From Rhodospirillales bacterium (GTDB lineage: Bacteria; Pseudomonadota; Alphaproteobacteria; CACIAM-22H2): DNA of 64,000 nt. Under the pieces are notes generated by a model. The model had not been told where the DNA came from, did no database searches, and saw only the letters and a program-made list of their open reading frames with translations. The stretch is from assembly GCA_016794025.1 (NCBI GenBank), contig JAEUKX010000029.1, positions 1 to 64,000 on the forward strand, written 5' to 3'. Shown one piece after another: positions 29,461 through 41,728 of the stretch. How positions within the stretch are numbered: position 1 is the stretch's first letter; every line of letters begins with the position of its first letter. The translations under genes and the position numbers were made by a program.

Positions 29461-29934
29461 ATGCGCGCAAGGGCTGGAATAGCTGTCGGAATCGTGGCGC
29501 TGGCAATGGCGCTGGGCGGCTGCGAATTCGGCTTCACCGACACGCGCGGCTACGTCCCGGATGAGGACCTGCTGTCCCGCCTCGAACCGGGCCGCCAGAC
29601 CCGCGACGAAGTCCAGCAGCTCCTTGGTTCGCCGGCCTCCCAAGGGGTCTTCGATGCGGACCAGAGCTGGTATTACATCATGCGCAAGACGCACCAGTTC
29701 GCGTTCCTGAAGCCGGAAGTCCTCGACCAGCGCGTAGTCGTGGTCCATTTCGACGGCGGCGGCACGCTGCGAGACGTGCGTCGCTACAGCCTCCAGGACG
29801 GGATGATCGTCGATCCGGTCACGCGCGAGACCCCGTCGCCGGGACGCGAGCTGACGTTCCTCGAGCAGCTCTTCGGGAATTTCGGCAAGTTCAACAAGCT
29901 GCCAGGTACGACGAGTTCGAGCGGCGGCTCCTGA
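29461..29934 (+). CDS. bamE: Outer-membrane assembly lipoprotein BamE (SmpA)
   Basis: A 157-residue BAM-complex accessory lipoprotein. The signal peptide ends with a lipobox, ALGGC (Cys21), and the BamE fold shows in LSRLEPGRQTRDEVQQLLGSP and SWYYIMRKT, followed by a long acidic/serine-rich tail. The start at 29461 removes an untenable upstream frame. A TTGACA hexamer at 29389-29394 may be the -35 of its promoter, but the -10 is weak. It is convergent with hppA and shares its terminator. Confidence 0.93.
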   Translation: MRARAGIAVGIVALAMALGGCEFGFTDTRGYVPDEDLLSRLEPGRQTRDEVQQLLGSPASQGVFDADQSWYYIMRKTHQFAFLKPEVLDQRVVVVHFDGGGTLRDVRRYSLQDGMIVDPVTRETPSPGRELTFLEQLFGNFGKFNKLPGTTSSSGGS

Positions 29935-29955
29935 AGAACCGCACGGCGTGAACGA

Positions 29956-29990
29956 AAAAGGCCCCGGACTTCCGTCCGGGGCCTTCGTCT
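29956..29990. terminator. Bidirectional terminator between bamE and hppA
   Basis: Arms GGCCCCGGAC (29960-29969) and GTCCGGGGCC (29974-29983) with a TTCC loop. The minus strand continues CCTTTTTCG; the plus strand continues TTCGTCTT. It serves the convergent bamE and hppA transcripts. Confidence 0.85.
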
Positions 29991-30015
29991 TCCGGGAGAA
30001 ACCTCCCCCTCCCGA

Positions 30016-32097
<2,082 letters not shown>

Positions 32098-32268
32098 GAG
32101 ATCCGGTCCTCTATTTATCTTTTAGGTTCAATGCGTTCCTTCGGGACTCGCACACGCGCGCCCGAAAAGCGGCCGGAACATGCCAGATGGCCCCCCTTCG
32201 CGCAAGCTTTGCGCAGGCGCGGCGAAGCGCCATATTTCCTCTGTGTTTCAAGGCGCTGGGGGTGCACC

Positions 32269-32853
32269 GTGGGGATATTGATCGTCGGCATCGTGCTTTT
32301 TGTCGGAACCCACCTTCTGACAACCCGTCGCGCGATGCGTGCCCGGCTGATCGGCCGACTGGGTGCGAACGGCTACAAGGGGCTCTATTCGATGCTCGCG
32401 ATGGCCGGCTTCGTCCTGCTCATCGTCGGCTTCGGTCGATACCGGGAGGCCGGGTTTATCGAGATCTGGGCTCCGCCGCGCTGGCTCACCCACGTGTCGT
32501 TCGCGCTTCTCCTGCCCGTCTTCCCGCTCCTGATCGCCGCGAAGCGGGCCTGCTGGATAACGGCGACGACGCGCCATCCGATGATGCTGGCGGTCAAGCT
32601 GTGGGCGCTTGCCCATCTGCTCGTGAATGGCGATCTCGGTTCGATCCTGCTGTTCGGGAGCCTGCTTCTCTGGGCCGGCTACGCCCGCGGCACGATGCGC
32701 GACCGCGAGTCGGCCGAGGGCGCGGCGCCGGCCCCGGCGGCCCCGTTTGGAAAGGTCGACGTCATGGCCTTGGCCGGCGGGCTCGCGCTCTACGCCGTCT
32801 TTGCGAAATACCTGCACCCGTTGCTGATCGGCGTGCCTGTCGTTGGCGTCTAG
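32269..32853 (+). CDS. NnrU family membrane protein
   Basis: A 194-residue integral membrane protein with about six hydrophobic segments. The NnrU signature is visible in GTHLLTTRRAMRARLIGRLG and in RHPMMLAVKLWALAHLLVNGD with its conserved histidines. Start is a GTG at 32269 with a GGGGG-type ribosome site. The family is linked to nitrogen-oxide metabolism in some bacteria and includes a heme/carotenoid-related isomerase relative (Z-ISO); the function here is unknown. The 3' end overlaps the convergent MFS gene by 4 nt. Confidence 0.88.
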   Translation: MGILIVGIVLFVGTHLLTTRRAMRARLIGRLGANGYKGLYSMLAMAGFVLLIVGFGRYREAGFIEIWAPPRWLTHVSFALLLPVFPLLIAAKRACWITATTRHPMMLAVKLWALAHLLVNGDLGSILLFGSLLLWAGYARGTMRDRESAEGAAPAPAAPFGKVDVMALAGGLALYAVFAKYLHPLLIGVPVVGV

Positions 32854-34055
32854 ACCGGCTTCCGGCGCGAGATCGCCCAAAGCCAGACAAGGGTCCCAAT
32901 CGACGCGACGACGACGGGCAGCGCGCCGGTATTCATGGCCGACCAGCCGACGCTGTTCTGCAGCCAGCCCGCCGCGGCGGCGGCTGCCGACACCGTGCCG
33001 AACACGAGGAAATCGTTTGCCGCCTGAACCTTTGCCTTCTCGGCGGGCGCATAGGTCTGCGTCAGCAGCGACGTCGCCCCGACATAGAGGAAGTTCCAGC
33101 CAAGGCCGAGAACCGCCAGACCGACATAGAAGTGCCAGAACTCGATGCCGGACAGCGCAATGAGCGAGCAAAGGCCAAGCAGCGCAGCCCCCGCCATCAT
33201 CATGTTCAGCAGGCCAAATCGCGCGATCAGGGCCCCGGTGAAGAATGACGGGGCAAACATTGCAAGCGCGTGCGCCTGGATCGTGCGGGCCGCATCATCG
33301 AACGTGAAACCGCAGGCGATCATCGCCAGCGGCGTCGCGTTCATCAGGAGCGACATCGTCCCGTAGGCAACGACGCCGGAGAAGACGGCGACTGCCGCCT
33401 TCGGCTGGGCAAGGATCACCGGAAGCGGCCGGCCGACGGCCGCTCGCTCCGCTTCGGCAGGAACCGGAATGTCGACGAATTGGACGACGGCCAGTGCCAC
33501 GACGGCGGCAAGCGACACGGCGACAAACGATCCGGCAAAGGCCACCGGGGCGAACAGATCGTGCGTATGTCTGGCGAGCTCGGGGCCGAGAATGGCCGCC
33601 AGCACGCCGCCCGCAATGACGAGGCTGATCGCGCGGCTGCGCGAACTTTCCGGAAGGCCGTCCGCCGCCGCGAAACGGTAGAAGAGCGCGAACCCGTTAT
33701 AGACGCCGTTCACGACGCATCCGAGGCAGAAAAGCTCGAACGATCCGGCGAATACGCCAGCAGCACAGATCGCCTGCCCGACGATTCCAAAGCAGGCGCC
33801 GAGCGAGAATCCGGCCCGGCGGCCAAACCGTCGCATGAAGAACGATGCCGGAAACGTCGTAAGCATGGTCGCAAGCTGCATGATGCCGACCGGGAGCGTC
33901 GCGAACGCCTTGTTCTCGGCGAGCGTCTGCCCGACGAGCGCCGCCTCGGCGATCATCGTCGTCTGCCCGATGGTCATCAGGGCCTGCGCGATCGCCAGAA
34001 CGACCACGTTCCTTTGCCGCCAGATGCCGCGCGGGCGGTCTGCTTCAACCGACAT
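32850..34055 (-). CDS. MFS transporter
   Basis: A 401-residue major-facilitator protein with 12 predicted membrane segments. The MFS loop motif between segments 2 and 3 appears as FFMRRFGRRAGF, and the second half repeats it more weakly. The substrate is unknown. It ends on the NnrU gene and starts 14 nt downstream of the FliL-like gene on the same strand. Confidence 0.87.
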   Translation of the reverse strand: MSVEADRPRGIWRQRNVVVLAIAQALMTIGQTTMIAEAALVGQTLAENKAFATLPVGIMQLATMLTTFPASFFMRRFGRRAGFSLGACFGIVGQAICAAGVFAGSFELFCLGCVVNGVYNGFALFYRFAAADGLPESSRSRAISLVIAGGVLAAILGPELARHTHDLFAPVAFAGSFVAVSLAAVVALAVVQFVDIPVPAEAERAAVGRPLPVILAQPKAAVAVFSGVVAYGTMSLLMNATPLAMIACGFTFDDAARTIQAHALAMFAPSFFTGALIARFGLLNMMMAGAALLGLCSLIALSGIEFWHFYVGLAVLGLGWNFLYVGATSLLTQTYAPAEKAKVQAANDFLVFGTVSAAAAAAGWLQNSVGWSAMNTGALPVVVASIGTLVWLWAISRRKPV

Positions 34056-34069
34056 TTTCCGGATCTCCG

Positions 34070-34504
34070 TCAGCCGCTGATGCGGCGCTCAAGGACGCGT
34101 TCGAAGACGATGTCCTCGACGATATCGCTCTTGCCGAGCACCTTCGCGCAGGATGCAAGCATCCGCTTCTTCGCCCGCTCCTGGTCGAAATGGTCGCCGC
34201 GCTGGGCGACGTCGTTCAGATCGTAGACGAAGGCGTTCTGCAGGCGATCCATCGAGTTCTTCACTGTCTCGACATCTTCCTTGCGCGCTAGGCGAAGCTT
34301 GATGAGCAGCGCGTAGTGCCGCTTGATCTCCCCGCCCTGAATCGCGGTGACCAGCATCCGCGGCAGGAAGATCTCGGCGCCAGGATCGTCGACGACGGGC
34401 CCGGATGGTGGCTTGGGATCTTCCGCACGCGCAGCTGGCCCGATCAGGCAAAGAAGAATCGCAAGTGCCGCCGCTATCCGCATGGCGGGAATATGGCGCA
34501 GCAT
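34070..34504 (-). CDS. Secreted FliL-like protein
   Basis: A 144-residue protein with a clear cleavable signal peptide (MRIAAALAILLCLIGPAARA). The mature part, from IFLPRMLVTAIQGGEIKRHYALLIKL to SDIVEDIVFERVLERRISG, follows the order of a FliL periplasmic domain: a short beta-strand, a hydrophobic strand, a long helical middle with D-L-N-D, and a final I-V-F-x-x-V-L. FliL copies elsewhere in the window instead have a membrane anchor. The relationship is remote and my own reading. The start overlaps the thiL stop by 1 nt. It may act in the envelope or motor; not established. Confidence 0.6.
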   Translation of the reverse strand: MLRHIPAMRIAAALAILLCLIGPAARAEDPKPPSGPVVDDPGAEIFLPRMLVTAIQGGEIKRHYALLIKLRLARKEDVETVKNSMDRLQNAFVYDLNDVAQRGDHFDQERAKKRMLASCAKVLGKSDIVEDIVFERVLERRISG

Positions 34505-35484
34505 CAGTAGTGCGTAAAGCCCGTGCGCGCCATACGCAGGATTCCGCCCTGGCGGTCCTCGACCAGAACGATCGGCGCACCGGCATGAATATGTCCAATC
34601 CGCGCTACCGGAACGCCGCCGGCGCGCGCGGCTTTCAGCACCTTTGCGCGGGCGGCGGGCGCCGCGGTGAACAGGAGTTCGTAGTCGTCTCCCCCGGAGA
34701 TGGCCAACTTCCGCAGTGCGGGCCGTGCCGAAATCGCTGCGGTGGCGGCTTGCGAGAATGGCACGGCATCAAGCTCGATCGTGGCGCCGGCCTTCGACGC
34801 CGAACAGATATGCCCCAGATCGGCCACCAGCCCGTCCGATACGTCCATGCACGCACTTGCCACGCCGACAAGGGCGCGCCCCAGAGCCAGCCGGGGCTGC
34901 GGAACCCGGTAGCGCGCCAGCAGCATCCGGCGATGCTTCCCCGCGAGATGCGGCAATTCCCTGCGGGCAACGAGCAAGCCAATCGCACCGTCGCCGATGC
35001 TGCCCGACACCCAAACATCGTCCCCCGGCCGCGCGCCCGCCCGAAGAAGCATCCCGCCGCGGCGGACCTTGCCCAGCGCCGTGATCGACAGCGTCAAAGG
35101 GCCCGGAGTGCCCGTACTGTCGCCGCCGAGAAGCGGCACGCCAAATTCCTTGCCGTCGGCCGCAAGTCCACGCGCGAAGGCATCCATCCGGGCATCCGTC
35201 CAGCTCCGCGGCCTTGCGACCGAAAGGAAATAGCCGATCGGCCGGGCGCCCTTCGCGGCGACATCGGACAGGTTCGTGCGCAGCGCCTTGCGCGCGATAT
35301 CCGCAGGCGGGTCGCGGTCTAGGAAATGCACACCGGCCACGAGCGCATCGGTCGTCACGACCAGCTCATCGCGCGAGGAAAGCCGCAGCCTCGCCGCGTC
35401 GTCGCGCAGGCCAAGGGCTGCCGGATCGCCGCGGGTAAGCGGCACGTAAAGGGCGGCGATCGTATCGAACTCGCCGCGTGCCAT
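34504..35484 (-). CDS. thiL: Thiamine-monophosphate kinase
   Basis: Phosphorylates thiamine monophosphate to the active diphosphate. The 326-residue AIR-synthase-fold protein has GLRDDAAR, VTTDALVAGVHF and the glycine-rich LGGDSTGTPG, and ends in the ISGGDDYELLF region. It is 3 nt after nusB, and its stop overlaps the next start by 1 nt. Confidence 0.96.
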   Translation of the reverse strand: MARGEFDTIAALYVPLTRGDPAALGLRDDAARLRLSSRDELVVTTDALVAGVHFLDRDPPADIARKALRTNLSDVAAKGARPIGYFLSVARPRSWTDARMDAFARGLAADGKEFGVPLLGGDSTGTPGPLTLSITALGKVRRGGMLLRAGARPGDDVWVSGSIGDGAIGLLVARRELPHLAGKHRRMLLARYRVPQPRLALGRALVGVASACMDVSDGLVADLGHICSASKAGATIELDAVPFSQAATAAISARPALRKLAISGGDDYELLFTAAPAARAKVLKAARAGGVPVARIGHIHAGAPIVLVEDRQGGILRMARTGFTHY

Positions 35485-35487
35485 GGA

Positions 35488-35958
35488 TCAGGCCCTTCCC
35501 GCCATCTCCTGGGGGCGGCGGTCCTTGGCGATCCGGTCGAGCACCCCGTTCACGAAACCCGCTTCCTTGGCCGCATCGAAGGCGAGCGATACGTCCACAT
35601 AGGCGGATATCGTGGCGCGCGCGGGCACGTCGCCGCGCACGAGGATTTCGTACGCGCCTGCGCGAAGGATTGCGCGGATGACGGGATCGATGCGCGCCAG
35701 CGTCCAGCCGCGGGCCAGCGCGGGCTCGATCATTGCGTCGATCTCGGGCTTGCGGGACCACGCCCCCTCGACGATATCGGCAAAAAAGGCGGGCTCGGCC
35801 TCCGGCCAGTCAGGTCCGCCGAAGCCCTGCTTCAGACGGAAACGCTTGAACTGCTCGACGACACGCTGCGGGTCCTCGGCCGCGAACTCGACCTGATAGA
35901 GCGCCTGGACTGCCGCAAGACGCGACGTCGTTCGCCCGTTGCGGCTTGCCGCGTTCAT
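35488..35958 (-). CDS. nusB: Transcription antitermination factor NusB
   Basis: A 156-residue helical NusB with [14 protein letters not shown] and the C-terminal [15 protein letters not shown] motif ([27 protein letters not shown]). Supports rRNA antitermination with NusE. The start overlaps the ribH stop (ATGA), the usual ribH-nusB arrangement. Confidence 0.96.
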   Translation of the reverse strand: MNAASRNGRTTSRLAAVQALYQVEFAAEDPQRVVEQFKRFRLKQGFGGPDWPEAEPAFFADIVEGAWSRKPEIDAMIEPALARGWTLARIDPVIRAILRAGAYEILVRGDVPARATISAYVDVSLAFDAAKEAGFVNGVLDRIAKDRRPQEMAGRA

Positions 35959-36461
35959 GCCGGCAGCCGCAGGCTGCGGCGCAGCGCAATCATGGCGAGC
36001 GCCGCCTGTGCCGCGCCGGCGCCCTTGTCGCCTTCGCTTCGCCGTGCGCGCGCCCAAGCCTGCGTCATGTTCTCGACGGTGAGGATGCCGTACCCGATGG
36101 CAAGACCGCGCTGGACCGCCAGATCCTGCAACCCGCGCGCGCTCTCGCCGCATACATAGTCGTAGTGCGACGTCTCGCCGCGAATAACCGCGCCAAGCGC
36201 CACGTAGCCGTCGTAGGCAAGAACGCCCGGAACGCCGCGCCCGGCCATATCGGCCATTGAAATCGCGCCGGGGATCTCGAACGCGCCCGGCACGGCGATG
36301 CGCTCTGCCGTGCCGCCGACCGCGTCGATCGCGGCGAGCGCGCCAGCCGCAAGCTCGTCAGCGATATCGGCATAGAACCGCGCCTCGACGATCAGGAGGC
36401 GCGGCGGCGCGCCGGCAAAATCGGCCTTTACAGGAGCCGTGAAGTCAGCGCGTCCGAACAT
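35955..36461 (-). CDS. ribH: Lumazine synthase
   Basis: Joins the two riboflavin precursors to form dimethylribityllumazine. The 168-residue protein has [10 protein letters not shown] and the active-site histidine in [14 protein letters not shown], with MTQAWARA near the C-terminus. It overlaps the 3' end of ribBX by 17 nt and the start of nusB by 4 nt. Confidence 0.96.
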   Translation of the reverse strand: MFGRADFTAPVKADFAGAPPRLLIVEARFYADIADELAAGALAAIDAVGGTAERIAVPGAFEIPGAISMADMAGRGVPGVLAYDGYVALGAVIRGETSHYDYVCGESARGLQDLAVQRGLAIGYGILTVENMTQAWARARRSEGDKGAGAAQAALAMIALRRSLRLPA

Positions 36462-37644
36462 CGATTGCCTTGTGCCCCACCACGTTCAGTCCATATCCCT
36501 CGACGCCGACGATCGAGCGCCGTGCGTTCGAAACGAGAATCATGTCGCGGACGCCGAGATCGAGGAGGATCTGGGCGCCGATGCCATAGTCGCGAAGTTC
36601 GCCGGACGATGCCGGCTCCCTGCCCTTTGCCGGCTGGACCGTGCCCGCGCCGTTGCCAAGCCGCGCCCGTACGCGATCCGAAAGGCTGGTCGCGCGGGGC
36701 TCGCGCAGAAGCACGACGACTCCCCGGCCCGCATCGCCGATCGTGCGCATCGCCGACTGCAGCGAGCCGGCACGCCCAAGCGAATGGTCGCCCAGAACGT
36801 CGTCCAGCACGTTCAGCGCATGCATGCGCACGAGAACCGGGTCGGAGCCCCCGATGTCGCCCTTCACCAGCGCGATGTGCTCGGCATAGGCAGCCCGGTT
36901 GACGTAGACGACCATCTTCCACGTGCCGCCGAAGTCGCTTTCGAACGTCGTCTCGAGGACGCGATCGACGATGCGATCATGCTTGCGGCGGAACGCGATG
37001 AGGTCCGCGATGGTCGCGACTTTGAGACCGTGGAGCTGGGCGAAGCGCACGAGGTCGGGCAGACGCGCCATCGTGCCGTCGTCGTTCATGATCTCGCAGA
37101 TGACGCCGGCCGGAATGAGACCGGCCATGCGCGCGATGTCGACCGCCGCCTCGGTATGGCCCGCGCGAACGAGAGTCCCGCCGTCGCGCGCGACAAGCGG
37201 GAAGACATGGCCGGGGCTGACGATGTCGCGCGCACCTTTCGACGGATCGATGGCGACCTGGATCGTTCGCGCACGGTCGGCTGCCGATATGCCGGTGGAG
37301 ATGCCCTCGCGCGCCTCGATCGAGACGGTGAATGCCGTCTGATGGCGGGAAGCGTTGTCGGCACTCATGAGCTTCAGGCCAAGCGTCTCGCAACGCTCGC
37401 GCGTCATGGCGAGGCAAATGAGCCCGCGACCGTGCTTCGCCATGAAGTTGATCGCTTCCGGCGTGGCGAACTGCGCCGGGATCACGAGGTCGCCCTCGTT
37501 CTCGCGGTCCTCGTCGTCGACAAGGATGAACATCCGGCCGTTGCGCGCGTCCTCCACGATCTCGTCGATCGAGGAAAGAAACGCGACATCGACCTTGCCG
37601 GTCTCGATGATCCCGGCCTGCCGGTTGGTTGGTTTGAAGGCCAC
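36445..37644 (-). CDS. ribB: RibBX: DHBP synthase fused to degenerate GTP cyclohydrolase II domain
   Basis: The N-terminal half (to about residue 220) is a complete dihydroxybutanone-phosphate synthase: [27 protein letters not shown] and [11 protein letters not shown]...[14 protein letters not shown]. The C-terminal half looks like GTP cyclohydrolase II, but the zinc motif C-x10-C-x-C is absent ([15 protein letters not shown] at that place) and RQEGRGIGL is replaced by LREPRATSL. It should therefore make the C4 unit only; another gene must supply RibA activity. Start is a GTG at 37644 with GAGAG upstream. It lies 8 nt after ribE. Confidence 0.9.
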   Translation of the reverse strand: MAFKPTNRQAGIIETGKVDVAFLSSIDEIVEDARNGRMFILVDDEDRENEGDLVIPAQFATPEAINFMAKHGRGLICLAMTRERCETLGLKLMSADNASRHQTAFTVSIEAREGISTGISAADRARTIQVAIDPSKGARDIVSPGHVFPLVARDGGTLVRAGHTEAAVDIARMAGLIPAGVICEIMNDDGTMARLPDLVRFAQLHGLKVATIADLIAFRRKHDRIVDRVLETTFESDFGGTWKMVVYVNRAAYAEHIALVKGDIGGSDPVLVRMHALNVLDDVLGDHSLGRAGSLQSAMRTIGDAGRGVVVLLREPRATSLSDRVRARLGNGAGTVQPAKGREPASSGELRDYGIGAQILLDLGVRDMILVSNARRSIVGVEGYGLNVVGHKAIDVRTR

Positions 37645-37652
37645 GAAAGCTC

Positions 37653-38264
37653 TCAGTTGCGTCCCAAGATGCGGGCAACATAGCGTGCAAGCGCGTCGAC
37701 TTCCATGTTGACGCGGCTGCCCGGCACCGTTTGGCCCAGCGTCGTCGCCGACCATGTATGGGGTATGACGTTGATCCCGAAGCAAGCCGTGCCTCCGGGG
37801 CGGTCCTCGACCTCGTTCACGGTCAGCGAAATCCCGTCGACGGCCACGGACCCTTTCGGAGCCAGATAGCGGGCGAAGGGCGCCGGCGCTTCGAAGACGA
37901 GACGGTGCGATCCCTGCTCGGGCGCGATCGAGACAAGCGTCGCCGTGCAGTCGACATGCCCGGAAACGATATGCCCCCCGAGCTCGTCGCCCACACGCAA
38001 GGACGGCTCGAGGTTGACCGCAGTGCCGACACGCCAACCGCCCAGCGTCGTCTTCGAGAGCGTCTCGGCCGAGGCTTCGACGGCGAACCAGCCCGGCCCT
38101 TTGTCAATCGCCGTCAGGCAGCAGCCCGAACAGGCGATCGACGCGCCGATTGCGAAACGAGAGGTATCGAGCGCGGTCTCGATCTCGATGCGCGTATCCG
38201 CCTGCTTCGAGGCAGGAACGAGCGCGCGCACGCGCGCCCTGTCGACGATGATTCCGGTGAACAT
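37653..38264 (-). CDS. ribE: Riboflavin synthase alpha subunit
   Basis: Last step of riboflavin synthesis. The 203-residue protein consists of two similar lumazine-binding barrels; the first starts MFTGIIVDRARV and contains ASIACSGCCLTAI, the second has SVAVDGISLTVNEV. The start at 38264 is the usual N-terminus. It follows ribD by 10 nt and precedes ribBX by 8 nt. Confidence 0.96.
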   Translation of the reverse strand: MFTGIIVDRARVRALVPASKQADTRIEIETALDTSRFAIGASIACSGCCLTAIDKGPGWFAVEASAETLSKTTLGGWRVGTAVNLEPSLRVGDELGGHIVSGHVDCTATLVSIAPEQGSHRLVFEAPAPFARYLAPKGSVAVDGISLTVNEVEDRPGGTACFGINVIPHTWSATTLGQTVPGSRVNMEVDALARYVARILGRN

Positions 38265-38274
38265 GGCGCGCAAC

Positions 38275-39393
38275 TTAGGGGGATCGGCCCCATGTTTCCA
38301 GTACGTCTTCGCCGCACCGCGATACTTCGAGCAGCGAATAGCGCGGAGCGTCGGCCAATCTTTCGATGCCAAGGCCTGCCACCGCCGGAACCGCATCCCC
38401 GCCCAGGGCGACGCCCGCCGTGAACCGCACGATCCGGTCGACAAGCCCGGCACGCAGGAACGCCGCGGCGAGATGCCCCCCTCCTTCGAGCAGAACGCGC
38501 GTAATGCCGCGCTTTCCCAATGCGCGGACGATGTCCAGCGGTGCCAGATGGCCTGTCGCGGGATCCGCCGGAAGACGGACAAGTTCGACGCCGTTCTCGG
38601 CAAGAACCCCCGCACGCGCCGGGTCGGCGTCATTGCGTGCGAAAATCCAGGCCGGATGCTCGCGCGCCGTGCGCGCAAGCTTTGCCGTCAATGGTACGCG
38701 CAAACGTCCATCGATGACCACACGTACCCGCCGCGCCGCCTCGAAGCCGGGCAGCCGCACGTCGAGCATCGGATCGTCCGCGATGGCCGTGCCCGACCCG
38801 ACAAGGATTGCGTCGTGCGTGGCACGCATCGAATGGGCAAGTCCGCGCGAAGCCTCGCCGGTTATCCAGCGGCTTTCGCCTCGGCTTGTGGCAATCCGCC
38901 CGTCGAGCGACGCCGCGATCTTCAGTGTCACGAGCGGGCGCCCTTCGCGCACGAGCAGAAAAAAGCCTGCGTTGACCGCGTCTGCTTCCGCCCGCATCAG
39001 GCCGATCCCGACGGAAATGCCAGCGGCACGAAGCCTCTCAAGGCCTTGGCCGGACACACGCGGATCGGGGTCTTCGGTCGCCGCGACCACACGCACGATG
39101 CCGGCGGCAACGAGCGCCTCGGCACAGGGCGGCGTCCGACCGTGGTGGCTGCACGGCTCGAGACTTACATAGGCCGTGGCGCCTCTTGCCGCGGCGCCTG
39201 CGCGCCGAAGGGCTTCCGTCTCCGCATGCGGCCGCCCGCCGGCCTGGGTCCAGCCGCGGCCGACAACACGCCCATCGCGTACAAGCACGCAGCCGACCGA
39301 AGGGTTTGGCCAGGTCGAACCAAGGCCCCGCCGCGCCAACGCCAGCGCGGCGGCCATGTGGGCCCGGTCGGCCTCACTCGTCGGAATCGCCAC
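38275..39393 (-). CDS. ribD: Bifunctional riboflavin deaminase/reductase RibD
   Basis: Performs the second and third steps of riboflavin synthesis. The N-terminal deaminase has the zinc motifs [11 protein letters not shown] and [15 protein letters not shown]; the C-terminal reductase (from about residue 145, [17 protein letters not shown]) ends with [11 protein letters not shown]. The start is uncertain: GTG at 39393 is chosen over TTG at 39396; the next ATG is at 39357. The gene overlaps the end of nrdR by about 20 nt. Confidence 0.94.
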   Translation of the reverse strand: MAIPTSEADRAHMAAALALARRGLGSTWPNPSVGCVLVRDGRVVGRGWTQAGGRPHAETEALRRAGAAARGATAYVSLEPCSHHGRTPPCAEALVAAGIVRVVAATEDPDPRVSGQGLERLRAAGISVGIGLMRAEADAVNAGFFLLVREGRPLVTLKIAASLDGRIATSRGESRWITGEASRGLAHSMRATHDAILVGSGTAIADDPMLDVRLPGFEAARRVRVVIDGRLRVPLTAKLARTAREHPAWIFARNDADPARAGVLAENGVELVRLPADPATGHLAPLDIVRALGKRGITRVLLEGGGHLAAAFLRAGLVDRIVRFTAGVALGGDAVPAVAGLGIERLADAPRYSLLEVSRCGEDVLETWGRSP

Positions 39394-39835
39394 CAAGCTT
39401 GCCGACGAAATCTTCGAAGTCCTTCGCTTCCCGGAAATTCTTGTAGACGGATGCGAAGCGGATATAGGCGACGTGATCGAGCGTCCGCAAAGCGTCCATC
39501 ACCATTTCGCCGACGACCGTCGAAGGGATTTCGCTTTCGCCCAGGCTCTCGAGCCGGCGCTGGATGCCGGAGACGATCCGCTCGACCCGATCGTGCTCGA
39601 CCGGCCGCTTGCGAACGGCATGCATGAGCGAGCGCAGGATCTTCTCGCGATCGAACGGCTCCTTGACGCCGTTCTTCTTGACGATCGTCAGTTCGCGCAA
39701 CTGCACGCGCTCGAACGTCGTGAAGCGGGAACCGCAGGACGGGCAGAAGCGCCGTCGACGGATCGCCGAACCGTCCTCGGTCGGACGGGAATCCTTCACC
39801 TGTGTGTCTTCGTGACCGCAGAACGGACAGCGCAT
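39374..39835 (-). CDS. nrdR: Transcriptional repressor NrdR
   Basis: ATP/dATP-sensing repressor of ribonucleotide reductase genes. The 153-residue protein has the N-terminal zinc ribbon ([13 protein letters not shown] and [13 protein letters not shown]) and the ATP cone beginning [20 protein letters not shown]. It is 28 nt after glyA, in the standard glyA-nrdR-ribD order. Confidence 0.97.
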   Translation of the reverse strand: MRCPFCGHEDTQVKDSRPTEDGSAIRRRRFCPSCGSRFTTFERVQLRELTIVKKNGVKEPFDREKILRSLMHAVRKRPVEHDRVERIVSGIQRRLESLGESEIPSTVVGEMVMDALRTLDHVAYIRFASVYKNFREAKDFEDFVGKLGGDSDE

Positions 39836-39863
39836 TTTGGGAGCTTTCCCTTCTTATTCGTTC

Positions 39864-41183
39864 TCAGAGTCCGCGATAGATCGGAAAGCGGCGCGTCAAC
39901 TCGCCGACCTTCGCGCGCACGGCAGCCTCGACCGCCGCGTTGTCGCCGCTGTTCGAGTTCGCAAGTCCGTTCAGCGTCTCGGCGATGAGGTCGGCGACCG
40001 TGCGGAATTCGGCCTGACCGAATCCGCGCGTCGTGCCGGCAGGCGTTCCCAGACGCACGCCCGAAGTGACCATCGGCTTCTCCGGATCGGCCGGGATGCC
40101 GTTCTTGTTGCAGGTCAGTCCTGCCCGCTCGAGGCTCTTTTCGGCAATGTTGCCCGTGAGCTTCTTGGGCCGCAGATCGACAAGCAAGAGATGGCTGTCG
40201 GTCCCGCCGGACACGATCGCAAGGCCGTGTTCGACAAGGCGCGCGGCAAGTGCGCGGGCGTTTTCGACGACCCGCGCGGCATAGGTCCGGAATTCCGGCT
40301 TGAGCGCCTCGCCGAACGCGACTGCCTTGGCGGCAATGACGTGCATCAGCGGGCCACCCTGTAGGCCGGGGAAAACCGAAGAATTGATCTTCTTGCCCAG
40401 ATCCTCGTCCATCGAAAGGATCATGCCGCCGCGCGGGCCGCGCAGCGTCTTGTGCGTCGTCGTCGTCACCACATGTGCGTGCGGCAGCGGGTTCGGATAG
40501 GCGCCACCCGCGACCAGTCCGGCGTAGTGCGCCATGTCGACCATGAGAAAGGCACCGATCTTGTCGGCAACCGCGCGGAAGCGGGCGAAATCGATCTGGC
40601 GCGAGTAGGCCGACCCGCCGGCAATGATGAGCTTGGGGCGGGTCTCGAGGGCCTTCGCCTCCATCGCGTCATAGTCGATCAGCTGGTTGTCGGCACGCAC
40701 GCCATAGGAGACCGGCTTGAACCACTTGCCCGACTGGTTTGCCGGCGCGCCGTGCGTCAGGTGGCCGCCCTCGGCCAGCGACATGCCCATGAACGTGTCG
40801 CCCGGCTGCAGCAGCGCGAAAAATACCGCCTGGTTCGCCTGCGCGCCGGAGTGCGGCTGGACGTTCGCGAAATTGCACCCGAACAGCTTCTTCGCGCGCG
40901 CAATGGCAAGCGCCTCGGCCTCGTCGACAAATTCGCAGCCGCCGTAGTAGCGGCGCCCCGGATATCCTTCCGCGTACTTGTTCGTCAATACCGAGCCCTG
41001 TGCCTCCAGGACTGCACGGCTCACGATATTTTCAGACGCGATCAGCTCGATCTGGTCCTGCTGCCGACCGAGTTCGCGGTCGATCGCCGCACGCAGGTCG
41101 GGATCGGCATCCTTGAGGCTCGTTCCGAAAAAACGCTGGGCGAAATCGGATTCAACGGCGCGGACGGGTTCGGCTGGCGACAT
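39864..41183 (-). CDS. glyA: Serine hydroxymethyltransferase
   Basis: PLP enzyme that converts serine and tetrahydrofolate to glycine and methylene-THF. The 439-residue protein has [29 protein letters not shown] and the PLP-lysine motif [16 protein letters not shown]. It is preceded by rpiB, 33 nt upstream on the same strand. Confidence 0.98.
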   Translation of the reverse strand: MSPAEPVRAVESDFAQRFFGTSLKDADPDLRAAIDRELGRQQDQIELIASENIVSRAVLEAQGSVLTNKYAEGYPGRRYYGGCEFVDEAEALAIARAKKLFGCNFANVQPHSGAQANQAVFFALLQPGDTFMGMSLAEGGHLTHGAPANQSGKWFKPVSYGVRADNQLIDYDAMEAKALETRPKLIIAGGSAYSRQIDFARFRAVADKIGAFLMVDMAHYAGLVAGGAYPNPLPHAHVVTTTTHKTLRGPRGGMILSMDEDLGKKINSSVFPGLQGGPLMHVIAAKAVAFGEALKPEFRTYAARVVENARALAARLVEHGLAIVSGGTDSHLLLVDLRPKKLTGNIAEKSLERAGLTCNKNGIPADPEKPMVTSGVRLGTPAGTTRGFGQAEFRTVADLIAETLNGLANSNSGDNAAVEAAVRAKVGELTRRFPIYRGL

Positions 41184-41216
41184 CGGCAGGAGTTCCTTCG
41201 GCGTTTCGTAATCGCG

Positions 41217-41648
41217 TCAGCCGAGCTTGGCGACGCGGGCAATGTGTCTTCCGCCGCCGAACTTGGTCGACAGGAAGACGTTGAGGCAGGCGCGCGCGAC
41301 CTCGGGACCGATCACGCGCGCACCGAGCACCAGAACGTTGGCGTCGTTGTGTTCCCGGCAAAGCCGCGCGGTCGTCTCGTCATGACAGAGGGCGGCGCGG
41401 ATATGCTTGTGGCGGTTGGCCGCGATCGAGATGCCGATGCCGGTTCCGCAGATGAGAATGCCGCGCGCTGCACGACCGTCCTTGAGCGCTGCGGCGAGAC
41501 GATCGGCATAGTCCGGATAGTCGACACTGTCGGCAGAGTTGGTTCCGAGATCGACGGCCGAAAGGCCGGCCGCCACCAAGTCCTTGACCAGCAAGGCTTT
41601 GAGTTCGACGCCACCGTGATCGGCGGCAAGGGCAACGGTCTGGGTCAT
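41217..41648 (-). CDS. rpiB: Ribose-5-phosphate isomerase B
   Basis: Pentose phosphate isomerase of the RpiB/LacAB family. The 143-residue protein has ALAADHGGVELK, the catalytic cysteine in ICGTGIGISIAANR, and the histidine in REHNDANVLVLGARVIG. The start at 41648 gives the usual N-terminus. First gene of the rpiB-glyA-nrdR-ribDEBXH-nusB-thiL run. Confidence 0.96.
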   Translation of the reverse strand: MTQTVALAADHGGVELKALLVKDLVAAGLSAVDLGTNSADSVDYPDYADRLAAALKDGRAARGILICGTGIGISIAANRHKHIRAALCHDETTARLCREHNDANVLVLGARVIGPEVARACLNVFLSTKFGGGRHIARVAKLG

Positions 41649-41728
41649 CGTGGCGCGGACGCTACCATATCTCGTCTCGACGCGACAATTGGGCCCCAAG
41701 GCGTTGCGATTTTTGCGTTTTCGGGAAC

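Noticed and set aside
38265..41728. FMN riboswitch before ribD or elsewhere in the riboflavin run
   Set aside because: Gaps in the operon are short or overlapping and I see none of the conserved RFN element sequences.
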